Below are positions 1 to 8,776 of a stretch of 64,000 nucleotides of DNA, piece after piece. The notes under the pieces were generated by a model. It was not told where the DNA came from. It searched no databases and saw only the letters and a list, made by a program, of their open reading frames with translations. The position numbers were made by a program, and so were the translations under genes. Origin of the DNA: VXNE01 sp965206615 (GTDB taxonomy: Bacteria > Pseudomonadota > Gammaproteobacteria > Pseudomonadales > Azotimanducaceae); assembly GCA_965206615.1 (NCBI GenBank), contig CBDBKI010000005.1, forward strand, positions 372,001 through 436,000, given 5' to 3'. Numbering within the stretch: position 1 is the stretch's first letter; each line of letters starts with the position of its first letter.

Positions 1-2
1 AT

Positions 3-56
3 ATCTATGCGCGGAGGTCGGAGGACACGGGTCGCCCGGTCCAACTGGAGTCCTGA
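3..56 (+). CDS. C-terminal end of a gene entering from the left edge (possible VapB-type antitoxin)
   Basis: The last 17 codons of a reading frame open from the left edge, ending ...GRPVQLES and stopping at TGA 54-56. The stop shares its A with the ATG of the next gene (TGATG), the coupling usual between antitoxin and toxin genes in vapBC operons. Position and coupling are the only evidence; the visible residues are too few to assign a family. Confidence 0.45.
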   Translation: MYARRSEDTGRPVQLES

Positions 57-466
57 TGTATCTGCTCGACACCGACATCCTGAGTAATCTCATGAGACGG
101 GCTCCTTCCGTGCCGCTGCTCGCCCGGATTGCCGCGGTGCCCGCGGACCGCCAGTTCACCTCCAGTGTCACGCTCGGCGAGTTGCTCTACGGGGCGCATC
201 GGCTCCCGTCGCGCACGCCCCGGTTGCTTGCAGAGATCGAGGAGAAGCTGCTTCCCAATCTGCCCGTTCTGCCGTTCGACGCGGGTGCTGCGAGGTGCTA
301 CGGAGAAATCCGGGCGCTGCTGGAGAGCAGAGGAACCCCGACCGGGGACGCCGACCTTCGTATCGCCTCGATTGCGCTGGTTCGGGGCCTGACGGTCGTG
401 ACGGCCAACACCAGGCACTTTGAGCGGGTTCCCGACCTGGCCGTTGAGAACTGGTTGTCCGGATGA
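56..466 (+). CDS. vapC: VapC-family PIN-domain toxin (type II toxin-antitoxin RNase)
   Basis: A 136-aa protein that is one complete PIN domain. It opens with the family motif LLDTDILSNL (acidic residue D5), followed by E42 in the TLGELLYG helix, D98/D100 in GDADLRIA, and TANTRHFERV near residues 116-125. These are the Mg2+-binding acidic positions of VapC/FitB nucleases, which cleave tRNA or rRNA when the antitoxin is lost. The length is typical for VapC. The ATG overlaps the stop of the upstream gene, so the two should be co-translated. The antitoxin is presumably the gene cut by the window edge. Confidence 0.9.
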   Translation: MYLLDTDILSNLMRRAPSVPLLARIAAVPADRQFTSSVTLGELLYGAHRLPSRTPRLLAEIEEKLLPNLPVLPFDAGAARCYGEIRALLESRGTPTGDADLRIASIALVRGLTVVTANTRHFERVPDLAVENWLSG

Positions 467-504
467 GGGGTCCAGGGGGAGCGGGGACCCAAGTGGAGGG
501 CGAC

Positions 505-927
505 TCAGGGACGGCCTGACGTCGGCGCCGAGACAATGCGTTCGGTTTCCAGGGGTCGCACTTGGGCGATGGCTTCGAAGTCGCGGTCGTCGTGGATCAG
601 CAGGGCCTTGTGATCGAGCGCCAACTGGGCGATGCAGCAGTCGATCGTGCTCCGGATGGTTCGCCCGTGCCTGCGCAGTTCGTAGTAGATGCGTGCGGCG
701 TCACGCCAGGTGTCGGTCTGGACCTCCAGGTAGTCCTGTCCCTCCAGGTAGGTGGCCAGCGTGACCCACTCGCGCTCGTTCGCGGCACCCTGCAGCAATT
801 CGAGCTGGCTGAACCGCGTCAGTGCCACATCTTCATCGCCGACCAGGGAACGAACCCGGTCCGCGGTCCTGCCGGTCCCGTCCCGCAACACGTGCACCCA
901 CACCGACGTGTCAATCAGAACCGTCAC
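505..927 (-). CDS. vapC: VapC-family PIN-domain toxin
   Basis: A 140-aa PIN domain starting at GTG 927 with VTVLIDTSVWV (D6). The acidic set continues with E43 in FSQLELLQG, D96 in RSTIDCCIA and D113/D114/D116 in IHDDRDF. I chose the GTG start because it lies inside the end of the upstream antitoxin gene (17-nt overlap) and gives the canonical PIN N-terminus; the longer frame up to 984 only adds antisense-like residues. With the vapB at 911-1123 it forms a complete vapBC operon. Its sequence is unlike the neighbouring VapC at 56-466, so the two are separate modules. Confidence 0.9.
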   Translation of the reverse strand: MTVLIDTSVWVHVLRDGTGRTADRVRSLVGDEDVALTRFSQLELLQGAANEREWVTLATYLEGQDYLEVQTDTWRDAARIYYELRRHGRTIRSTIDCCIAQLALDHKALLIHDDRDFEAIAQVRPLETERIVSAPTSGRP

Positions 928-1123
928 GGAGGCGGCGCATCTCCTTGTGGTCGAAATCCGGTCGCAACGAGATCTTGCCGGCAAGATCGAGCAGGTTGCG
1001 CTTGCGGCGCTGCCGCACCAGTTCCTGGAGGGCCAGGTGAACCAGCTCGCGCTTGGTGCGGATGCCGGTCAACGTGAACGCCTGTGCGACGAGATCTTCA
1101 TCGAGAACGATGTTGGTACGCAT
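911..1123 (-). CDS. vapB: VapB-family antitoxin
   Basis: A 70-aa protein beginning MRTNIVLDEDLVAQAFTLTG, the ribbon-helix-helix N-terminus of VapB antitoxins, followed by KRELVHLALQELV and a basic stretch RQRRKRN. The C-terminal third (LRPDFDHKEMRRLRD) would be the toxin-wrapping tail. The start at 1123 was chosen because it gives the conserved N-terminus; the longer frame runs through the palindromic operator. The stop overlaps the toxin start. Expression is probably autoregulated through the inverted repeat 8 bp upstream. Confidence 0.88.
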   Translation of the reverse strand: MRTNIVLDEDLVAQAFTLTGIRTKRELVHLALQELVRQRRKRNLLDLAGKISLRPDFDHKEMRRLRDGSD

Positions 1124-1130
1124 GGGTTCC

Positions 1131-1161
1131 GGGTAGGTGTATTGTAAGGTGTATCCTACCC
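1131..1161. promoter_or_regulatory. Probable vapBC operator: inverted repeat with two direct repeats
   Basis: Perfect 7-bp arms GGGTAGG (1131-1137) and CCTACCC (1155-1161) flank a centre in which AGGTGTAT occurs twice (1135-1142 and 1147-1154). Read on the minus strand, the centre holds TACAAT, a -10-like hexamer. The element sits just upstream of the vapB ATG, where VapBC complexes bind to repress their own operon. The binding role is inferred. Confidence 0.6.
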
Positions 1162-1204
1162 CTCCTGAAAAGCGGGGGCAATCGGCTCCTGGACGCAACG
1201 CGCC

Positions 1205-1585
1205 TCAGCGCTGCGGAACCCCATACAGATACCGCGTGTTCACCTCCACCTCGTTGCCGTCCGGGTCGAGCATGAAGAGCGTGCGTCCCTTGCCGCGCGT
1301 TCCCATCGGTCCGCGCGTGAAGATGTTCGCGGCGGTGGCGCGGGCCGCGACGGCGTCGAAGTCGTCCTCGGTCACGGTGAAGGAGAAGTGCATCGGGCCG
1401 CCGCCGCGGTGGCGCCCGGAATGTCCGTGGACCTGCAGCACCACGTGGCTGCGCTCGCACTGCAGGTAGGCCCGCTCCTCGTCGCGGCGGACCACGGGAA
1501 TTCCGATGACGTTCTCGTGGAACTCGACGGCCTTCCCGAGATCCTGCACGTCGAGGAAGATCTCCTCGATGCCGATGACGGTCAT
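1205..1585 (-). CDS. VOC-family protein (glyoxalase/bleomycin-resistance/dioxygenase fold)
   Basis: A 126-aa single VOC domain: an N-terminal half with GIEEIFLDVQDLGKAVEFHE and a C-terminal half ending FMLDPDGNEVEVNTRYLYG. The DPDGNEVE motif carries the metal-ligand Glu position of the superfamily. Members bind a divalent metal and act as lyases, dioxygenases or fosfomycin/bleomycin-resistance proteins; nothing here fixes the substrate. It is transcribed alone, between the vapBC and hicAB remnants. Confidence 0.8.
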   Translation of the reverse strand: MTVIGIEEIFLDVQDLGKAVEFHENVIGIPVVRRDEERAYLQCERSHVVLQVHGHSGRHRGGGPMHFSFTVTEDDFDAVAARATAANIFTRGPMGTRGKGRTLFMLDPDGNEVEVNTRYLYGVPQR

Positions 1586-1637
1586 TGAGCCTTACCCGTG
1601 TGCAGTGCCGCGTCTCGGCGGTTGGACCACGGCTTGT

Positions 1638-1877
1638 TCAGGCTACGTCCTGCAGACGGTTCGACCAGTCCTTGCCCGATGTCGGCGGTGGCAGTGGCTT
1701 GCCATCGGCCAACAGCAGGTCGATGGCTTCCTCCACGACCTGGCAGAGTTCCGCGAAAACCGATTGCTCGTCGTCGCCATGGCATCCACCCCAGATGAGA
1801 CCGGGGGAACTGCCGACGTAACACTGATCCTCTTCGGACCACTCGACGATCTTGACGTAACGAGTACTTGCTTTCAC
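1638..1877 (-). CDS. hicB: HicB-family antitoxin
   Basis: A 79-aa protein with the HicB partial RNase H-like fold: KIVEWSEEDQCYVGSSPGL followed by GDDEQSVFAELCQVVEEAIDLL. HicB neutralises the HicA mRNA interferase and represses the operon. The start is GTG at 1877, overlapping the stop of the hicA remnant by 4 nt (GTGA). No C-terminal DNA-binding domain is evident. Because the HicA partner has lost its catalytic segment, this is effectively an orphan antitoxin. Confidence 0.75.
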   Translation of the reverse strand: MKASTRYVKIVEWSEEDQCYVGSSPGLIWGGCHGDDEQSVFAELCQVVEEAIDLLLADGKPLPPPTSGKDWSNRLQDVA

Positions 1878-1999
1878 GACTGGGATTCCCTGATGGCTTG
1901 CTGAACTGCGCGTTCCTGATACCGCTTTGCGTCAGCGTTGAGGCTACCAGATCCCGCCCTTTCCAGACGTCCGATCAAATCCCTGACCTTCGGTGGCAT
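1874..1999 (-). pseudogene. hicA: HicA toxin gene with internal deletion
   Basis: A 41-codon frame reading MPPKVRDLIGRLERAG, then directly GSLNADAKRYQERAVQQAI. Both ends match the HicA mRNA interferase, but the middle third is missing, including the glycine-rich strand and the catalytic histidine of the GSHR-type motif. The reading frame is kept and still couples to hicB by the GTGA overlap. The deletion should abolish RNase activity. I chose ATG 1999 because it gives the conserved HicA N-terminus. Confidence 0.7.
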
Positions 2000-2044
2000 C
2001 CGATCCCTCCGCTGACGACGCCGCGTGGTGTGCCGAGGACGCCG

Positions 2045-2079
2045 CCTGTAGCACGGCAGAGCGTTGGCACGACTACAGG
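2045..2079. promoter_or_regulatory. Inverted repeat upstream of hicA
   Basis: CCTGTAG (2045-2051) and CTACAGG (2073-2079) form 7-bp perfect arms separated by 21 bp. They sit 46-80 bp upstream of the hicA start and also in the promoter region of the divergent hydrolase gene, where a -10-like TATGAT occurs at 2114-2119. It could be the HicAB operator; binding is inferred from position only. Confidence 0.35.
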
Positions 2080-2152
2080 TGGCTGCTACGACCGACGCAT
2101 GGGAACGGCAAGCTATGATCGCATGTAGTGTGCCGCATTCCAGGAGACCCCC

Positions 2153-3343
2153 ATGCCGAGAGGCCTGTCCGACGAGCGCCTGCAGAACGTCCACACCCAC
2201 GCGAAGGGCTACGTCGACCGGGGCGCGTTGCCCGGCTACGCCTGCCTCGTCTCGCGGGGAACGCCGGACGTCTGGTTCAGCGCGTACGGCTGCATGGACG
2301 TGGAGCGCGAACTGCCGATCTGGCGCGATACGGTGTACCGCATCTACTCGATGACGAAGCCCATCACCAGCGTCGCGCTGATGATGCTCTACGAGGAAGG
2401 CCGGTTTCAGCTCGACGACCCCGTATCCAAATACATCCCCTCGTGGGCCAGCCTCGAGGTCTTCGTGGACGGTGACGAGGAGCGGTACACCACCGCGGCG
2501 CCCGAGCGTCCCATGACGATCAGGGACCTGCTGTCGCACACGTCCGGGCTGACGTACGGGTTCATGAACAGCCACCCGGTCGATGCCATCTACCGCAGCC
2601 GGGCCGTGGGCGAAGGGGACCTGCAGGCGATGATCGACGCGCTGGCCGAGATTCCGCTGCAGTTCTCGCCGGGTACGCGCTGGAACTACGGCTACTCGAC
2701 GGACGTGTGCGGTTACCTCGTGCAGGTCCTCTCGGACCGGGACCTGGACGCCTTTGTGGCCGAACGGATCACGGAACCGCTCGGCATGCGGGACTCGGGG
2801 TTCTTCGTGGCGGAAACGTCGCTGCCGCGCTTCGCTGCGTGCTACGAGCACACGGGCCCGGACGCGTACCGTCTGCAGGACGACCCACAGGAGAGCGCCT
2901 ACCGGAAACGCCCGGTGCGCCTCTCCGGAGGCGGCGGGATGGTGTCCACGATCGACGACTATCACCGTTTCGCGCGCATGTTGTTGGGCAAGGGCGAACT
3001 GGAAGGGACGCGCCTGCTCGGACGCAAGACCGTCGAGTACATGACCTGCAACCACATGCCGGGCAACTGCGATCTCGCGGCGATGGGCCAGCCGGTGTTC
3101 AGCGAGACGCCGTACGACGGGATCGGGTTTGGCCTGGGATTCTCCGTGGTCCTGGATCCGGCTGCCTCGGGAGTGCTCGACTCGCCCGGTGAGTTCGCCT
3201 GGGGCGGTGCCGCGAGCACCTATTTCTGGGTGGACCCGGTCGAGGAACTGATCGTGGTCTTCATGACCCAGCTGCTGCCGTCCTCGTCGTATCCGATTCG
3301 GCGGGAACTGAAGACGCTGGTGTACTCCGCCCTGGTGGACTGA
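2153..3343 (+). CDS. Beta-lactamase-fold serine hydrolase (family VIII esterase/PBP-like)
   Basis: A 396-aa cytoplasmic protein without a signal peptide. The SxxK nucleophile motif is S66-M-T-K69 (IYSMTKPITS), the tyrosine motif is in WNYGYSTDV (Y179/Y181), and the third box is WGGAASTYFWVDP near residue 350, the W-G-G variant typical of family VIII carboxylesterases rather than KTG beta-lactamases. Expected activity is hydrolysis of small esters or amides. The start is supported by AGGAG placed 7 nt before the ATG. It is divergent from the hicAB remnant. Confidence 0.88.
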   Translation: MPRGLSDERLQNVHTHAKGYVDRGALPGYACLVSRGTPDVWFSAYGCMDVERELPIWRDTVYRIYSMTKPITSVALMMLYEEGRFQLDDPVSKYIPSWASLEVFVDGDEERYTTAAPERPMTIRDLLSHTSGLTYGFMNSHPVDAIYRSRAVGEGDLQAMIDALAEIPLQFSPGTRWNYGYSTDVCGYLVQVLSDRDLDAFVAERITEPLGMRDSGFFVAETSLPRFAACYEHTGPDAYRLQDDPQESAYRKRPVRLSGGGGMVSTIDDYHRFARMLLGKGELEGTRLLGRKTVEYMTCNHMPGNCDLAAMGQPVFSETPYDGIGFGLGFSVVLDPAASGVLDSPGEFAWGGAASTYFWVDPVEELIVVFMTQLLPSSSYPIRRELKTLVYSALVD

Positions 3344-3424
3344 GCCCTGCTCGTGTCTTGACATGCCGAACGACGCTCAGGGACACTGAACCCGGGCCGC
3401 GCGAGCGACATCGATCGGGGCAGG

Positions 3425-3931
3425 ATGCGAATCAAGGAGGAACGGCTCGAACACGACAGTCATCCGATCTTCGAGTTCAAGCTCGGCGAAGCGCAGCTCT
3501 ATCACGACGACTACGAGAAGGGACCGGCGTACCCCTTCGACTGGAGCCGCTCCGGACTTGGCGCGCTGCATGAGCGGCCCGACAACCGCAAGCTCACGCG
3601 ATTCAAGGAAGATGTCGCCAATTGGATCATCGTCGCCTGCTGTCCCCCGATCATGGAGCCGGAGACGAGGACCGAGGACCAGTTCCTGGATCCCTGGATG
3701 TCCAACTTCGTCGGCTGGTATTGGCGCTCGTCCAACGAGAACATGGGCGCGGTGGTCGAGCTGGTCGTCGTCGTCTCTCATCACCCGGTGACGATCGACT
3801 ACATGGCCGGTGCCAGTGGCAGGTGGTTCTTCCGCGATGGAGATGGCCCCGCGCGCTTGAGCGAGGGCCCGACGATCACGCTGGCGGACGGAATCTCGCT
3901 CTCCGATGCCATCGCCAGACGCTGGGAATGA
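3425..3931 (+). CDS. Hypothetical protein, 168 aa
   Basis: I do not recognise this family. The protein is soluble and acidic/aromatic, beginning MRIKEERLEHDSHPIFEFKL, with a central WMSNFVGWYWRSS and a hydrophobic strand VVELVVVVSHHPVTIDYM. AAGGAGG lies a little too far downstream to act as the RBS for this ATG, so the start is uncertain. Its stop overlaps by 4 nt (ATGA) the first codon of the broken gene that follows, so the two probably formed a translationally coupled pair. Confidence 0.6.
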   Translation: MRIKEERLEHDSHPIFEFKLGEAQLYHDDYEKGPAYPFDWSRSGLGALHERPDNRKLTRFKEDVANWIIVACCPPIMEPETRTEDQFLDPWMSNFVGWYWRSSNENMGAVVELVVVVSHHPVTIDYMAGASGRWFFRDGDGPARLSEGPTITLADGISLSDAIARRWE

Positions 3932-4199
3932 GTGCCCGAATCGTCCTGCTCTGCCAAGGAGAGCCCCGGAAGAGCCGGTAATCCTCGTCATTCCGAGGCG
4001 CAACATCGAGACGTGGTTCGCGTATCTGGATGGCCAACAGGTCGACGAGGAGACCCGGTATGACCGCAGGAGTGCGCAGGATTGCCGCCGTCTGGCGGAC
4101 GAGTTGTACCGGATGTGTCACAGGGCGCAGAGGCTCGCGGAACCGGTGCCCATGTCCTTGCAGGAAGCGTGCGGGGAGTACGGCAAGCTCACACGCTGA
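3928..4199 (+). pseudogene. Remnant of a larger conserved hypothetical gene (internal deletion plus frameshift)
   Basis: The ATG at 3928 opens MSARIVLLCQGE, which after about 12 codons runs out of frame. One base shifted, the sequence continues as VILVIPRRNIETWFAYLDGQ and ends SLQEACGEYGKLTR. From memory, uncharacterised proteins of roughly 200 aa join an N-terminal IVLLCEG strand to a C-terminal NIETWFAYL region, and the middle is missing here. The C-terminal frame on its own is open from 3906 to 4199. Function is unknown; the pair with the upstream gene may have been a two-gene module. Confidence 0.45.
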
Positions 4200-4268
4200 C
4201 CGCGCGATGGCCCCGCGTGGCACGACGCTCGGGTATCATCGCCCACCGGAGTCCTGGGGGGCAATTCC

Positions 4269-6479
<2,211 letters not shown>

Positions 6480-6521
6480 GGCCGTGTCAGCCGCGTTTCG
6501 CAGTAATCGTAGAGGACGGCA

Positions 6522-6674
6522 ATGAAGCGTTTACTCACCTCCCTGCCCGTGATCCTCGGGCTTGCGACAGTCGCCGCGTTGGCGCTGATGTTCATTCTGG
6601 TGGACGATCCTTCCGACAGCCCGGTGGCAGCGAAAAAGGTGGAGGCGACGCACGCGGCAGAGGCGACGCCGTAG
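6522..6674 (+). CDS. Small single-pass membrane protein, 50 aa
   Basis: Starts MKRLLTSLPVILGLATVAAL and continues ALMFILVDD, giving one transmembrane helix (about residues 5-26) and a short Ala/Lys/Glu-rich tail outside. AGAGGA lies upstream of the ATG. It begins 42 nt after the quinohaemoprotein dehydrogenase and is probably co-transcribed, so it could be an accessory or anchor peptide for that enzyme; this is inference. Its TAG stop is the last three bases of the GTAG head of the palindromic repeat that follows. Confidence 0.6.
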   Translation: MKRLLTSLPVILGLATVAALALMFILVDDPSDSPVAAKKVEATHAAEATP

Positions 6675-6859
6675 GGGACACCCTTGTGGTGTCCCGTTCC
6701 GAATTTCTGCACGCCCCCAGCGCGGGCGACCACAAGGGTCGAGACGGGCGACCACAAGGGTCGAGACGGGCGACCACAAGGGTCGAGACGGGCGACCACA
6801 AGGGTCGAGACGGGCGACCACAAGGGTCGGGGACGGGCGACCACAAGGGTCGCCCCTAC
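6671..6859. repeat. REP pair (BIME-like) with amplified 22-bp tandem core
   Basis: The left end is GTAG followed by a GGGACACC/GGTGTCCC stem; the right end is the inverse, closing in CTAC (6856-6859). Between them GGGCGACCACAAGGGTCGAG plus AC (22 bp) is repeated four times exactly (6724, 6746, 6768, 6790), then as a 23-bp variant (6812-6834) and a last copy completing the inverted REP. Both GTAG heads overlap stop codons: TAG of the small gene on the plus strand and TAG of the 185-aa gene on the minus strand. There are no spacers, so it is not a CRISPR array. Confidence 0.85.
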
Positions 6860-7413
6860 AGCGCGTCCTTGGCGGGCAGTGCCGGAGGCGGCACGCGGCT
6901 GAACTCGAACCGCGGCCGCTCGCCGCTGGTCGCGGAGCCGAAGCCGCCGCCGTAATCCGCGCCCTCGACCGGGGCTTCGTCCTCCGGGTTCAGGCTCTGG
7001 CGGCTGAAGTGCCCATTCAGCGGCTCGCCGGCCTCCAGTTGGGACAGGGCCGCCTGCGCCTCTTCGGCGGTGGCCTCGTCCCAGGGAACGCGGTGGCCGC
7101 GCGGGGCGCCGCGGGGGAGTCCCGCCGCGTCGAGTTCGCGCACCCAGAAGTAGATCGTGCCGTCTGCGCCGGAAACCTTGTCGGGTTCGTCCACGGTCAC
7201 CCAGTGCAGGCGGAAGTCCTCCGGCAGCGGCTCCGGGGTGGCCCAGCCGAGCAGCCCCAGGTGTGCCTGCCAGGCGGCAACGTAGAGCCCCGTGACGGCG
7301 ACGATGGCGCCGGCCTTGACCGCGCGCGGCACCCGTGTCGCGAGGTTCAGGTTGGCGAGCAATGCGACGAGCGCCGCGTACGCGAGGGTGAGCACCACGA
7401 TGGTGGTGATCAC
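6856..7413 (-). CDS. Membrane protein of the proton-channel operon (third gene)
   Basis: A 185-aa protein, not recognised as a known family. It has two N-terminal transmembrane helices (about residues 3-22 and 33-54) and a hydrophilic domain containing LHWVTVDEPDKVSGADGTIY and FWVRELD, then a Pro/Gly-rich tail. ATG 7413 overlaps the stop of the ExbD/MotB-like gene by 4 nt (ATGA), so it belongs to the operon with the two channel subunits. Its stop codon TAG lies in the GTAG head of an inverted REP. Confidence 0.65.
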   Translation of the reverse strand: MITTIVVLTLAYAALVALLANLNLATRVPRAVKAGAIVAVTGLYVAAWQAHLGLLGWATPEPLPEDFRLHWVTVDEPDKVSGADGTIYFWVRELDAAGLPRGAPRGHRVPWDEATAEEAQAALSQLEAGEPLNGHFSRQSLNPEDEAPVEGADYGGGFGSATSGERPRFEFSRVPPPALPAKDAL

Positions 7414-8027
7414 GCCTTGCCTCCGGCGACCTTGACGAGCAGGTTCTTGCGCAGTTCGTTCGTGCCGATCACCTGTCCGTCGGCGCCCACGGTGAACCGC
7501 ACCGCGGTCTGTTCGTCGCCGACGCCGGTGAGTTCCCGCGTGCCGTAGTAGACGAGCTCGACCTTGGGATTGAGCTTCTCGACCTTGATGGATACCGGCA
7601 GCGGCTCCGGGTAGTTCGCCTGGTAGTGGAGCACGTTGACCACGTACTCGCCGGGCTTCAGCGCCCGCAGGGTGACCGTCTCCTGGTTGATCGGGTTCGA
7701 GATCGTCTTGCCGTCGAGGGTGATGCGGTCCTGGAAGAGGCCCCGGTCGTCCCGGTCGAGATGCATGAGTCCCGTGTCCCGGTTGCGGTACCAGACCAGG
7801 TTGCCGGCGGGTCCCTCCACCAGGGTATCCACGTCGTCCGGGTGCCGGTCCTCCCAGCGCACCGTCACGAGGATCTCGGCCTTGGATTCCACGTTGCCGC
7901 CCTCGGTGGGATCCGCCATCAGGGAGAAGGCGGCCACGAACATGAAGGCGAAGCCCAGCAGTGCGTTGAACAGGAGATCCGTGAAGGCGTCCTGTGACTC
8001 GGACTGACCGTACAGGCTATGGCGCAT
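7410..8027 (-). CDS. ExbD/TolR/MotB-like channel subunit with a novel periplasmic domain
   Basis: A 205-aa protein with one N-terminal transmembrane helix, DAFTDLLFNALLGFAFMFVA, carrying Asp at position 17 where ExbD, TolR and MotB have their proton-carrying aspartate. The remaining ~170 residues are a beta-rich periplasmic domain (for example EPLPVSIKVEKLNPKVELVY), much larger than the usual ExbD/TolR domain and lacking a recognisable OmpA peptidoglycan motif. It overlaps the MotA/ExbB-like gene by 11 nt and the third gene by 4 nt. The ion-channel role is inferred from the partner and the TM Asp. Confidence 0.7.
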   Translation of the reverse strand: MRHSLYGQSESQDAFTDLLFNALLGFAFMFVAAFSLMADPTEGGNVESKAEILVTVRWEDRHPDDVDTLVEGPAGNLVWYRNRDTGLMHLDRDDRGLFQDRITLDGKTISNPINQETVTLRALKPGEYVVNVLHYQANYPEPLPVSIKVEKLNPKVELVYYGTRELTGVGDEQTAVRFTVGADGQVIGTNELRKNLLVKVAGGKA

Positions 8028-8739
8028 GGAGAGCGGGGTCCTCCCGGGAGGCGGCGTCCCGCGCGGTGCCGTTCGCTATCAGGTAGACGTCGGTCAGCAC
8101 CGCCAGCCGGGTCGCGAGTTCCGCGGCGGAGGCATCGAGCATGTGGTACTGGAGCCTGAGCAACGTGCTGGTGACGAGCCCCGCGAGCGTCGTGTAGAGG
8201 GCGACGGCCATGCCGCCGCTCATGGCGGACAGCAGTTGCTGGATCATGCCCGGATCGAACTCCTTGACGTCTCCGACCGGCAGCAGCATCAGGATGAAAC
8301 CGACGATCGTGCCGAGCAGTCCGAGCTTCAGGAGTGCGTCGCTCGCGAAGTGGCCGAGTGCGTGGCGATTCGCCAGTTCGTCGCCGAATGCCGTGAGCAG
8401 GGGCCCCGCGTCGCCGCGCGCGCCTTTCGCCTCCCAGTTGTGCAGGAAGTGCCCGATCAGTCCCTCGCGAAAGCGCGACAGGTTGGCCACCGCTCCCTGT
8501 AGTTCGCGCTCCAGTTCGGCGAAGCGCTTGCGCTCCTCCGTCAGCGCGTGAGAGAGCCAGAGCCAATGGCCGGTGGCCAGCGCGTACAGCCCGAGGATGA
8601 CGTACGAGATGTAGCTGCGGTCCGCATCGAGCGCCACCGTGAGCAACCCGCGTTCGGCTGTCAGCCATACCCCGAATAGCACGAGCCCCAGTATGATCAG
8701 GGCGCGCAGGATCAGGTTGGTATCGGTGGGTCGGTGCAT
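8017..8739 (-). CDS. MotA/TolQ/ExbB-family proton channel protein
   Basis: A 240-aa protein with four transmembrane segments: two near the N-terminus (about 10-30 and 42-62), an acidic/basic helical stretch LTEERKRFAELERELQG, then LLKLGLLGTIVGFILML and SGGMAVALYTTLAGLVTSTL. The last two form the conserved MotA_ExbB domain that surrounds the TM Asp of the partner. It heads a tightly overlapping three-gene operon. Such stator pairs turn proton flow into work on a distant target; the target here is unknown. It is not obviously TolQ, ExbB or the Zorya ZorA protein. Confidence 0.8.
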   Translation of the reverse strand: MHRPTDTNLILRALIILGLVLFGVWLTAERGLLTVALDADRSYISYVILGLYALATGHWLWLSHALTEERKRFAELERELQGAVANLSRFREGLIGHFLHNWEAKGARGDAGPLLTAFGDELANRHALGHFASDALLKLGLLGTIVGFILMLLPVGDVKEFDPGMIQQLLSAMSGGMAVALYTTLAGLVTSTLLRLQYHMLDASAAELATRLAVLTDVYLIANGTARDAASREDPALHAP

Positions 8740-8776
8740 CCGATCCCCGCCCCCTGGACGTGTCCGTGACGAACCG

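Noticed and set aside
1874..3364. Open frame of 496 codons on the minus strand across the serine hydrolase gene
   Set aside because: Antisense mirror of a well-supported gene in high-GC DNA; residue composition is Arg/His/Asp-rich with no domain. Only its last 41 codons (the hicA remnant) are meaningful.
6724..6857. 22-bp tandem repeat array as a CRISPR
   Set aside because: Units are directly adjacent without spacers and derive from the REP core; no cas genes.
8017..8027. Zorya-type anti-phage system (ZorAB)
   Set aside because: The channel pair is superficially similar, but there is no ZorC/D/E-like gene, no long ZorA tail and no OmpA-like ZorB domain.
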